A DNA stretch of 64,000 nucleotides from Macrostomum hystrix (Eukaryota; Platyhelminthes; Macrostomidae): the NCBI GenBank assembly GCA_950097015.1, contig CATNEN010000007.1:8681001-8745000 (forward strand), given 5' to 3'. The notes beneath the pieces are model-generated. The model was not told the DNA's origin. It ran no database searches and saw nothing but the letters and a program-made list of their open reading frames with translations. A program made the position numbers and the translations under genes. Shown in pieces: positions 55,625-64,000 of the stretch (positions are counted from its first letter, which is position 1; the number at the start of each line of letters is the position of its first letter).

Positions 55625-57642
55625 ATGCAGCAACTGCTCCTGTTGTGCTACTGTTGTACGATTGCCGCCGCGAGCAGCGACTGGAACGCTCGTTTCGACG
55701 AAAGCTTCGTGACGCATGAAAGGAATGACGCTAGCTATTCAAAGCTACCGGATGATGTGACGGTGCTTGTACCACGACCAGGCGCAGGCCGCTTTGTCGG
55801 CTTGTTGACCAATGTTACGCAGTGGCCTGACCAGTTAAGCGGGAGCTCGGCAGATCGAGTCTCCGCATTCCTTGGCATCCCGTATGCAGCAAAGCCGACT
55901 GGCTCGCTGCGGTTCCGTCTTCCTCGACCAGCGTATCTTGACTCCCGAGGAAGATGGCTAGCGCGTCGCTATGGAAACGCGTGCCTCCAGGGTACCTTTC
56001 GGTTTCGTCTGAGTTTGCTAAAACTTCCTTCGAAGCAGTTCTCGGAAGACTGCCTGTACATTAATTTGTTTGTACCAGGCAACGCCAGTGAACCCAGACA
56101 AGAGAAACTGCCGGTGCTGCTTAACATCCACGGTGGAAGTCTTTTAGTCAGTGGTCCTCACTCCTATCCTGGACAAGTGCTTGCCGCAAAAGGCATCGTT
56201 ATGGCAACTATTGCCTATCGCTTAAACATATTCGGTTTGATTTCAACCGGAACCTACTCGGCGCCAGGTAATCTGGCCTTGTGGGACCAGCGCGCTGCCC
56301 TCATGTGGATTCGGGACAATGTCAAATTCTTCGGTGGCGATCCAGGACGGGTAACACTCAGCGGCGAGAGTGCCGGAGGCTCCTCGGTTGGACTGCATAT
56401 TGTGTCTAATGGACAAATTTTAAATGGCGGCCGACCTCTGTTTCACCAGGCAGTGCTAATGAGCGGAGCCGACATAGCGAATTGGGCTGTATCTCGACCA
56501 ACTATCGGAGACCACGAGGGCTCCGTGAGCCACATTGCTAACCTGCTCAACTGCTTCAGAGGTTCAGTAGCGGCCACGATAAACTGCCTAAAAAGCCGAT
56601 CTGCGAGCGAAATCGATAAATGGAGCTTGAAAAATCGAGGGGATACCACAGAGCCTGAGTGGCTGTGGGCTCCAGTGGTCGATGGAGTTCTCATCAGCGA
56701 CATTCCTCTGGTGCTGCGGCAAAAAGGTGACTTCATGCGACTGCCAATCATGGGAGGTTGCACCCGGGATGACACAGTGAGGAACGACTTCGCTAGAGAC
56801 GACTCAGTTCGCAATATTCTGTTAGACGAGTTCACCAAAAATGGCACTAAAATGGTGAGCGCTTCCAGATGACCCTGCATTTGAGGATACATTTGTTCTG
56901 AGCTAATTTATCCCGTATAGAATTTAAACTAACAATCTAATCTTTTCTATAATTTTTCAAGATTCCCGGAATCGAGGCCATCGTCGATGACGTCATCAAG
57001 ATTTACCTCAATGATGACAGAAGGGCAAGAAGCCCAGCCGAGCTCAGTATGTTGATGGAGAATGTGACGAGAGACTACGAGATGATTGAGCCGGTATACC
57101 AAGTCCTTCGCTACCATGCCAATCTGCAAGCTGTTCATCAGCCTGTGTTTCTCTACGAGTTCGGCTACGAAAAGCCGCTTCAAGCTAAACCTCTCGTCAA
57201 GCACGGCGACGACCTGGATTACATCCTGGGCCTGCCGTTCATCTCGTCCGACTGGTGGCTCCGAGTCAGTAAAGCCTCAAATCTGTCCCAGTTTGCACTT
57301 TTTAACTCGGACGAGCAGCGAAGAATGAGCGACTTCATGACAACGCTGTGGACCAACTTTGTAAAGTTCGGCGACCCCACTCCAACTCCGGTGCGCGGCT
57401 TCAAGTGGGGCCGAATGTCCAAGGATGGCGCTAACCAATCGAGCCCTTGCGCGATGCTCAACCTGCCCGAGAGGACTCACTTAGTCACTGATTACAAGCG
57501 CCAGGAGATGCAGCTGTGGAAGCGCTACTACGAACTGGAGCTGCAGTACGTGCTGCAGCTTAGTCACGGTCAGTCCTTGAAGGCTGCTTCAAAGTTCCTG
57601 GTTATCGCTTGTATCACTCTGCTTGCAAGGTCGATTGTCTGA
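55625..57642 (+). CDS. Carboxylesterase/cholinesterase-like secreted or GPI-anchored protein
   Basis: Two exons, 55625-56854 and 56962-57642, joined in phase 0 (donor ATG/GTGAGC, acceptor TTTTTCAAG), give 636 residues. Residues 1-16 are a hydrophobic signal peptide. The type-B carboxylesterase fold is clear: FLGIPYAAKPTGSLRFR (82-98), EDCLYINLFVP (141-151), oxyanion HGG (169-171), nucleophile Ser249 in GESAGG, and His491 in HGDDLDYILGLPF. At the acidic triad position (GGCTRDD, about 382) Asp stands where cholinesterases have Glu. The last 19 residues (from KFLVIACITLL) are hydrophobic with no cytoplasmic tail, which suits a GPI signal. The substrate is unknown: no choline-site aromatic cluster can be judged by eye. 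All three triad positions are filled, unlike neuroligins. Confidence 0.85.
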
Positions 57643-58420
57643 TATATGGAAATAGGACGCGACTATCTGCGAGACCCATTGAAAGTCAGTGACTCAGCAA
57701 CTTTCATGGGCTTCGGAAGTTACGCTGCATTAAACGAGAAAAAAGTCTATTTAATTTCGATGAATGGCAAATTAACTACTCTTTCCTCTAAGCCGTACGT
57801 ATAGGTATTGTGATTATGTGAATTTTTTTTGTTCTGTGCAGTAAATTATAGCCTTTTGAAACCTTCCAGCATGGCATTAACACGTTGGGTTGCGATAATC
57901 ATATGCATACTTTTTTTCTAGCTCGAAGTGTGCAATAATATAGTCATTTTGTTTTTATGTTTTTAATGTTCCCGCCTTCGCTCCTTATCTTTATGCGCAG
58001 CCAATTTGACCCACACTTTATTGCCTCAGCTAGATATTAATTAGTATGATGCAATCAGTACGTGACTTAATGTTCATCAGCACAAGAATACGAGGGCGAA
58101 TTCCACCGCACTTAAAATCACCTGTTGCAGAAAGTTGTATCTGTCTGTTCAAGATACACACGAATTTCTAGAAGGGCTGGAAATGTGCTAAGACTACTAG
58201 AGCGAGATGCGCATGTTTTGAAGTGGAAGAGAATACTTTTGTACCAAAAATAGCTGCAACTGAAAAACTTGATAGAAAAATTCATTATCAATAAGAAATG
58301 AACCTTATGATAACATACAATTTCGTACTGCAGTCAAACTTGCTCGCTTGTGAAAAATGTTTTTGCAACAAAGATTATCATAATTTTCACGTACTCTTCA
58401 GCTCATATGCCAGATTTTTT
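57643..58420. other. Intergenic, 3' flank of the esterase gene
   Basis: AT-rich, no coding signal. No canonical AATAAA close to the stop was identified with confidence. Confidence 0.4.
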
Positions 58421-58445
58421 TAGTAGCAGCAGTAGTAGTAGTAGC

Positions 58446-58477
<32 letters not shown>

Positions 58478-58483
58478 CAGTAG
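58421..58483 (+). repeat. (TAG)n microsatellite
   Basis: TAG/CAG trinucleotide repeats directly before the RTE fragment. Its antisense frames (poly-Leu, poly-Thr or poly-Tyr) are artefacts of the repeat. Confidence 0.95.
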
Positions 58484-58487
58484 TTCG

Positions 58488-59650
58488 CTCGCGACCGGTA
58501 GGTCGCGCCCCTGGCCCTGATGAAGTGCCCGTCGAGGCTTTGCGAGTCCCGAGGGTCGCCACTGAGGTGGCCCGTGTGATCGTGTGATAAACGGCGTCTT
58601 GGCTGGAGGTGCTGCGCCACGCGAGTGGGCTTTTGCCGAAATCCCGAAGAAGCCGGGCACCACGCGGATGGAGAAACATCGCGGGTTTTCGCTTATGTCC
58701 TGCGCCGCGAAGCTGCTCTACAGGATGCTTTTAGCAGGGTTACGGCCTGTGCAGGACCCTACCTGCGGTACGAACAGAACGGGTTCCGGCCCTACCGCGG
58801 CATTGTGACGCAAATCCTGGCTCTATTCGTGGTCTATTGCTCTATTCGAGTCACTCGGCTCTATTCGGCTATTCGGTTCTATTTGAGCCGGGGTTCGACT
58901 TAGTGGTACATGACGCGCTGCCCCTAGTGCTCCGGGCCTACTGCAGTGTCCCGCAGCAGCTGACTCCCGTCAGCTGTACGTGGACACCATCGCTGCGTAG
59001 TGAACCCAGACAGCCTGTCGGACCTGCTCAGCACGACCTCTGGAGTGCTGCAGGGGGACAAGCTGGCGCTTTTTTGTACTTGTGATGGGCTTGATGCTCC
59101 GAACCAGCTTGCCATCTGCGGACGACGGCTTCGAAAACTTCTGTGTCGGCGGTGCACGAGCCGGCGGCACCCCGAGAAAAGGCTCTGCGCTCTCGGATTA
59201 CGCAGACGACATCGTGCTGCTGTCTTCGACGGCGGAATGCGGCTAACGGCTCCTTGATGGCCTGACAAAGGCGGCGGGGACAAATCGGTCTCGTCGTGAA
59301 TGCGCAGAAGACCGAGGTGCTGGCGGTTGCCACACAATCTGCCGGTGCGGATGGTGCTGCTCTCGGGCGCGCTGACGGACTTCCAGGCAGTCTTGAGACC
59401 GTGCTTCTCTACAATACGGAGACATGGACGCTGACGGAGGGGCGCTCGAGGAACAGCTCAATGCGGCGCATGCGGCCCTACTCCATTCTACGTTTGACGT
59501 CCGCCGGGCCAAGGAAGCGATACGACCGATTCCGTGTACAAGCGAGCGTAACTGACGCGCGGCCTACCGACCTGCTGAGACAGCAAAGCCTGCGGCTTGC
59601 TGGGCACGTGATCAGGGCTAAAGCCTTGATAAGGGAGTATAAAAAAGGGA
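58488..59650 (+). mobile_element. RTE-type LINE fragment (RT and C-terminal region)
   Basis: RT motifs in order over several frames: GPDEVPVEAL at about 58515, AGGAAPREWAFAEI (58608), KKPGTTRMEKHRG (58650), YEQNGFRPYRG (58770), a VVHDALPLVLRAY segment (58900), SGVLQGDKLA (59045) and an intact YADDIVLLSS (59195-59225), then NAQKTEVLAV (59300) and TVLLYNTETWTLTEG (59400). It ends near GGGAGTATAAAAAAGGGAGG at about 59635. The N-terminal endonuclease is missing, and several frame changes make it inactive. Confidence 0.85.
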
Positions 59651-61938
59651 GGGATTGAGAAGGGATAATAAAACTGCCCCGCGCCGTTGCAAAACGTGCT
59701 TCTGTGGACTTCACAGGGACCGCGCAGGCGCGGACGGGACTATCGATCCGCTACATCTGACCTGCTTTTCTCCGTCATCCTATAATTAAAAAGTTCTTAG
59801 AAATTGTTCAAATAAACTGTCTGTAATAAAAGAGTATGTCGAACATCGCGTTTAAATCTCGTGCATCGTTGAACCTCCGTGCAAACTGCCGAATCAGCGT
59901 GAACTCTTATCGATTGACTTCATTTATTGTAATTATTCAAATATATCATCGTTTAAACAAACTCATAACAATAAAAAGCAATCAATTATAAATATAACAA
60001 GTAACACGTTGAAATATAAACTTTAATCTACGTCATCGCATTAAAATAAAAAATGGCATAAATATATAGAAAGTCGTACATTTAAAATGAGTAGTGTAGA
60101 ATATTACATTCCGCCGTGACGTGAAAGCCTGACGATATCTAGAAACGTATTTATGTATTTATTTACTCTGCATTGTATTTAATGTTAACCCTAGCGAAAA
60201 TATGTGCTCAATATAAGTACATATATGTACTTATACATACATATACATATATACTTTTTCTATTACCGTCTTGGTAGATTTTTATATTTTTGCCTTTATA
60301 AGAGAAAGGCAAATAAAAGATGACGGTAATTACGGCTGGACTTCTCCCGCGCGTTGGGGCTCTAAAGCACACAGACCTGTTGGCTGTTGTGTATGATAAG
60401 TGCCAGCTAGGCCCCTTTTATGTTTTTAGATAATAAACAGATTCATATCCTCTGTTTGGTCATAGTCAGGAAGGTGGTTTGTATGTTAGAATATTTGGAT
60501 TCAGCCTATTTCAGCAAATAGCCTATTTCAGAAATTTTTGGGAATTGAAAAGCAGTTTTTTTCTAAGACAGATATCCTCATATCCTTCTAGTTTTTTTGC
60601 TAACATTTTGTCTAGCACATCAGTTGCACACTTGTTCCACATATATATATATTGTCACCACATTAAAGGACTGAGTGACCTCAGTTATTATTATCAGTAT
60701 AGTCTGCTATAGGGACATTTCTTTGCCATAAAAGCACAAATTATGCAGAAAACTTACCCATGTAGTCACAGGTAAACTGCGACAACAAATACCAAAGCTG
60801 AAAACACTGCTCTAGCAAGTTATATAGGCACAAACTTTTCACGATAGACATACCTATAAGCACTCATTTCTTAGGTGTTTAGAAAAAAGGTACTTTACAA
60901 ATTAGTACTTGAACATGTCTTTGACTAAGGTAGCATGGGACATGCATCATGATGTGTCATGGTTACAGCACTAATTTGTTTAATGTCAATGGTATGACAA
61001 AAGCTGCAAAAAAGCAGAAAAGGCACACTTTAAATGAGAATATCTGAAAAAGTACTTGGCTAATTTGTGTCTGAGGTGTCATTTTGTAGCAGTTCATGCA
61101 TCAAGCAGTTGTAGCAGTATCTGGTGAAATAATTGACCCATGCCTAGGTGAGGCAGAAATAGGATCATAAGACGCATCTGAAAAAGCCATCAGAACACAA
61201 AGCCATTCTTCAGTAGCAAATCATTGACAAAACTATTCGTCCCGAACATTTTTTTAAAGCATAGCTTGGAGCTTGGAGTCAGAGTTGGACATACACTCTG
61301 GTTTGAGAGATCATGTTTTTGTTTTAATTTTCACTTAAATTGAAAAATGTCTGTTGGGGAACCCATACATGCTAAAGTATTACTATAGCAATTAAGCAGT
61401 AAAAAGCAAAAAATGAGTATTATGCAAGTAAGTAATTGTTTTTTAAATTGCTTTAGTATTTTTGTTCTTTACTTTATGGTTAAGTATAACAGAGAAAATT
61501 AGCTTTAGACTTTTTTGCTTACTATATAATACTATAATCACACTATCTGACCCTCAAGCATTGCCTAAATGCAATTGCTAGACTTAGCTACAGTAATGTA
61601 GTCATTCTACTTTATTCACACCCTACATGCGTTTTCTCAGAAGCCATAAAGTTGCTACCATATTAGTTTATACTCCTAAAATATTTTACTTTTTTTCTCA
61701 TTAAAACTACACAGTAAAGCATTAATATTGTTTGCTACTAAAAACTGTTGGTAAGTATGGTAAGAAAATTGAGCTTATCAACATCAGGCTAACTGTCGCT
61801 CATATCCGAAACTTTAACAGACTTCTTTCTCAGGGCACAGCATTGTGTTTTTAAGTAAGCCTGTTGTGTTGATTGCTGTATAGAGCCTTAAATATAGTTT
61901 GTTAATTTCCAGCCTAAAGGCACCCGCAGTGCACAGCA
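59651..61938. other. AT-rich intergenic, promoter side of FIP1
   Basis: No genes recognised. An acceptor-like TTAATTTCCAG (about 61905-61914) 25 bases before the FIP1 start suggests a 5' UTR intron or a spliced-leader trans-splice site. Confidence 0.4.
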
Positions 61939-63525
61939 ATGTCCGCCGATGTCGCCAGCGCAGAAGCTGTAGCCGCCACTGAAGCGGAAGTGCCAGCAAC
62001 CGAAGAATCGCCGATGGAGCAGGAGCAGCAACGCCAAGCGTCTCCGCCACCTGACAAAAAAGACGTCGATGTTGATGCAGGCGAACCCGCCGCAAGCGCC
62101 GAGCCACTCGCTGAAGAAGACGGCGACAACCCCGCAGCTCACGATGACGGCGAAGGCGACGAAGCCGCGGAGGCGCCGCCGCAAGCTGCAGCCGGCGACA
62201 AAAAGCGAGCTGTCAACGACGAAGAGGAAGACGAGGAGTCGGACGAAGACATCAACGTGATTATCAACAAGACAGACACGGCCAATCCCAACACGGCCTT
62301 CAACCGGCAGCAGCAGCAGGCGGCCGCTGCGAAATCTCAGCGCGCCCGCGGCGATAAGACCGGCGGAGGCGGGGGTCAGCGCACCGCTGTTGACCTGGAC
62401 AATCCCGGCAACATCGGCGGCGCGCCGACCATAGACTATAACGTGGCCAGCCTGCGCGAGGAGGAGAAGCCGTGGACTCGTCCAGGCGCCGACATCGCCG
62501 ACTATTTCAACTACGGCTTTAACGAGGAGTCCTGGGTTGCTTACTGCGAGAAGCAGCGGCAGCTTCGGGCCCAGCACGGTGGCCGCCTGCCCTCGGTGAT
62601 GACCGAGACGCTGCAGCCGTTTCGCTCGCTTCGCCGCGGTGGCGGAGGAAACGATTCGCACGGCCAGTACGATCGCCACCAAGATCGCCAGTATGAGCGG
62701 CATGACCGTCAGCAGGAGCGACACGACCGTCAGCAGGAGCGTCAACAGGCGCCGCCGCCGCCGCAGCGTTCCGCCATCACTGTTATTGGGGCTACTGCTG
62801 GTGACAGTAGACGATCTCGCCGCGACTCCCAGGGCCAGGACGGTGGTCCCCGCATGATTCCCACCCTTGGCGGTGGCAGCGTGCCGTTCATGCACCACGG
62901 CCCGCCCCTGCCGCCGCATCTGCAGCCTCCGATGCAATTACCGCCGGCTGCTGCCGCTGCTTTCGGCTTTGTGCATCAGCCTGCCCAGTTTGTGCCCATG
63001 ACAGCCGCTCCGCCGCCGCAGCCGGGCTTCCTGCCCCAGCAGCCTCCGCCTGGTGTGCTAGCCTTTCCAGGAATGCAGCAGCCGCCACCCCCGCAGTCGC
63101 AGGCTCCTTGGGCGCCGCCTCTCCCGCCGCAGATGCCGCCGGCTACCACAGCGGCCTACAGCGGGGACCCGCTGCAGCACCAGCACATGCAGCACCTGCC
63201 GCAGCAACAGGACGTGAAGCCTGATCCTCCGACGATGCCAGCCGTGTCCTCAAGCCACTTGGTGAGCCTGACCGGCGACTCCGGCCCCGCTGATGCCGGA
63301 AGCGTTGCCTCATCGGCGGAGCCTACGCGCGAGCGTCGCCGACGCCGCAGTCGCAGCCGCAGTCCTCAGGCTGAGTCGTCCGGACGCAGCCGCAGCAGCC
63401 GGCAGCAGAAGGAGCAGCCGGAGACGGCTGCATCTGGTGGTGGTAGCTCGCGCAGGCAGCAGCGGTCGCGTTCTCGCAGCGGCGAACGACGCCGTCGCGG
63501 GGGCAGCCGTGAGCGCAGGAAGTGA
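61939..63525 (+). CDS. FIP1L1: FIP1 homologue, pre-mRNA 3'-end-processing factor
   Basis: A single uninterrupted frame of 528 residues. FIP1 belongs to the cleavage and polyadenylation specificity complex; it links poly(A) polymerase and binds U-rich RNA in the nucleus. Layout: an acidic N-terminus (1-110, ending [16 protein letters not shown]), the FIP1 motif at 149-205 ([49 protein letters not shown]), an Arg/Asp/Gln/His-rich segment (225-270), a long Pro/Gln-rich region (290-430), and an Arg/Ser-rich C-terminus (460-528) as in animal FIP1L1. The start Met at 61939 is the first in frame after an acceptor-like site. A 349-codon antisense frame (61888-62937) is a GC-rich shadow. Confidence 0.93.
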   Translation: MSADVASAEAVAATEAEVPATEESPMEQEQQRQASPPPDKKDVDVDAGEPAASAEPLAEEDGDNPAAHDDGEGDEAAEAPPQAAAGDKKRAVNDEEEDEESDEDINVIINKTDTANPNTAFNRQQQQAAAAKSQRARGDKTGGGGGQRTAVDLDNPGNIGGAPTIDYNVASLREEEKPWTRPGADIADYFNYGFNEESWVAYCEKQRQLRAQHGGRLPSVMTETLQPFRSLRRGGGGNDSHGQYDRHQDRQYERHDRQQERHDRQQERQQAPPPPQRSAITVIGATAGDSRRSRRDSQGQDGGPRMIPTLGGGSVPFMHHGPPLPPHLQPPMQLPPAAAAAFGFVHQPAQFVPMTAAPPPQPGFLPQQPPPGVLAFPGMQQPPPPQSQAPWAPPLPPQMPPATTAAYSGDPLQHQHMQHLPQQQDVKPDPPTMPAVSSSHLVSLTGDSGPADAGSVASSAEPTRERRRRRSRSRSPQAESSGRSRSSRQQKEQPETAASGGGSSRRQQRSRSRSGERRRRGGSRERRK

Positions 63526-63890
63526 GGCTGAGGGTCGCCGATTTCCCTAGCCATTGCGCAGTCAGGTTTAAAATGAATTAAATAATATTTAAACTGGGAA
63601 ATAACAGATTTTCAACTCTGACTTGTCAGAATTCTGCAGATCCTCGTAACATACTACTGACCATCAGTAGGTTGTCCTTAATTCCCGTGTTGGTTTGTTA
63701 GTAATGCAGCAAGTTGAGCATTTTTAGTTTCCTGTTTCTTATGCATTCGCATCAGCAAGTGTCACTTTGTTAATTGCCGTTCATGTACATATCGACTGCA
63801 TTGCTGAACTGCAGCGGCCCGTTGGCTATCTGTGTGCTTCGCTGTTCTGTTTTTCTGTGCGTGTTTGAGTTCTGATACGACTCCTGTGCA

Positions 63891-63896
63891 AATAAA
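63891..63896 (+). terminator. Poly(A) signal of FIP1
   Basis: AATAAA 366 bases after the FIP1 stop, followed by a T/G-rich stretch at 63900-63950. Confidence 0.7.
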
Positions 63897-64000
63897 CTGC
63901 TGGTTAAAAATAAGCGTCCTATACATTTTTGTGCTTCATTAATTTATACTGTTTTAAGTTCAGGGTTTCTAAGTTGTCGAATTTTATCAGCAAATAATTG

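Noticed and set aside
58398-58679. Minus-strand poly-Thr/Leu/Tyr frames
   Set aside because: They are readings of the (TAG)n tract and the RTE fragment.
61888-62937. A 349-codon minus-strand frame rich in Leu/Val/Ala
   Set aside because: It is antisense to the FIP1 gene and results from GC-rich codons; it has no family features.

Overview
This is a eukaryotic, metazoan window: introns with GT/AG borders, SR-rich and Gln/Pro-rich proteins, ankyrin/Mab-21 and cholinesterase-like genes, several LINE clades, tRNA-derived SINEs, a DNA-transposon MITE and a 9.3-kb satellite. The RTE-type LINE remnants (38.8-40.2 kb and 58.5-59.6 kb) carry protein phrases I associate with the free-living flatworm Macrostomum lignano. 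A lophotrochozoan, most likely a macrostomid flatworm, is my best guess, but this is memory and not a search.

Layout. 1.3-5.4 kb (minus): an ankyrin-repeat protein with a C-terminal Mab-21/cGAS-like nucleotidyltransferase, broken once by a frameshift in an 8-base homopolymer. 6.0-7.65 kb (minus): a 5'-truncated LINE whose relative lies at 28-38 kb. 8.5-23.9 kb (minus): an eIF4G-like gene. I can place 25 exons with GT/AG borders, and their phases match at every junction. They encode four MIF4G modules (called D, C, B and A here), a Gln/Pro-rich region, linkers, an MA3 domain and a W2 domain. C and B are a near-identical recent tandem duplication whose breakpoint makes an in-frame chimeric exon; A is old and diverged. 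Introns hold a SINE, Ty3/gypsy fragments, LTR-like pieces and a Jockey-like LINE fragment. 24-28 kb: AT-rich, with an LTR-like fragment and a SINE split by a hAT-like MITE with an 8-bp target duplication.

28.3-37.6 kb (plus): a nested transposon complex. The host LINE has an ORF1 that begins with an AlkB-like 2OG-Fe(II) dioxygenase domain and an ORF2 with APE endonuclease and RT. It is interrupted by a SINE (14-bp target duplication) and by a second LINE derivative (12-bp target duplication) that kept ORF1 and RNase H but lost endonuclease and RT. 38.7-43.9 kb: RTE remnant, a VNTR, an LTR-like or promoter-like GC-rich block, and two copies of a repeat family, one with an expanded (CAAG)n. 43.9-53.8 kb: about 440 copies of a 21-bp satellite that reads as an uninterrupted heptad (NELLRRK) in one minus frame for 9 kb with no frame-shifting indel, broken only by point stop codons.

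55.6-57.6 kb (plus): a two-exon carboxylesterase/cholinesterase-like protein with a signal peptide and a GPI-type hydrophobic tail. 58.4-59.65 kb: a second RTE fragment beside a (TAG)n tract. 61.9-63.5 kb (plus): an intronless FIP1 homologue (mRNA 3'-end processing). The genes do not form a shared pathway; eIF4G and FIP1 are housekeeping RNA factors, and the rest of the window is dominated by repeats. The most unusual items are the multi-MIF4G eIF4G gene and the AlkB-bearing LINE.
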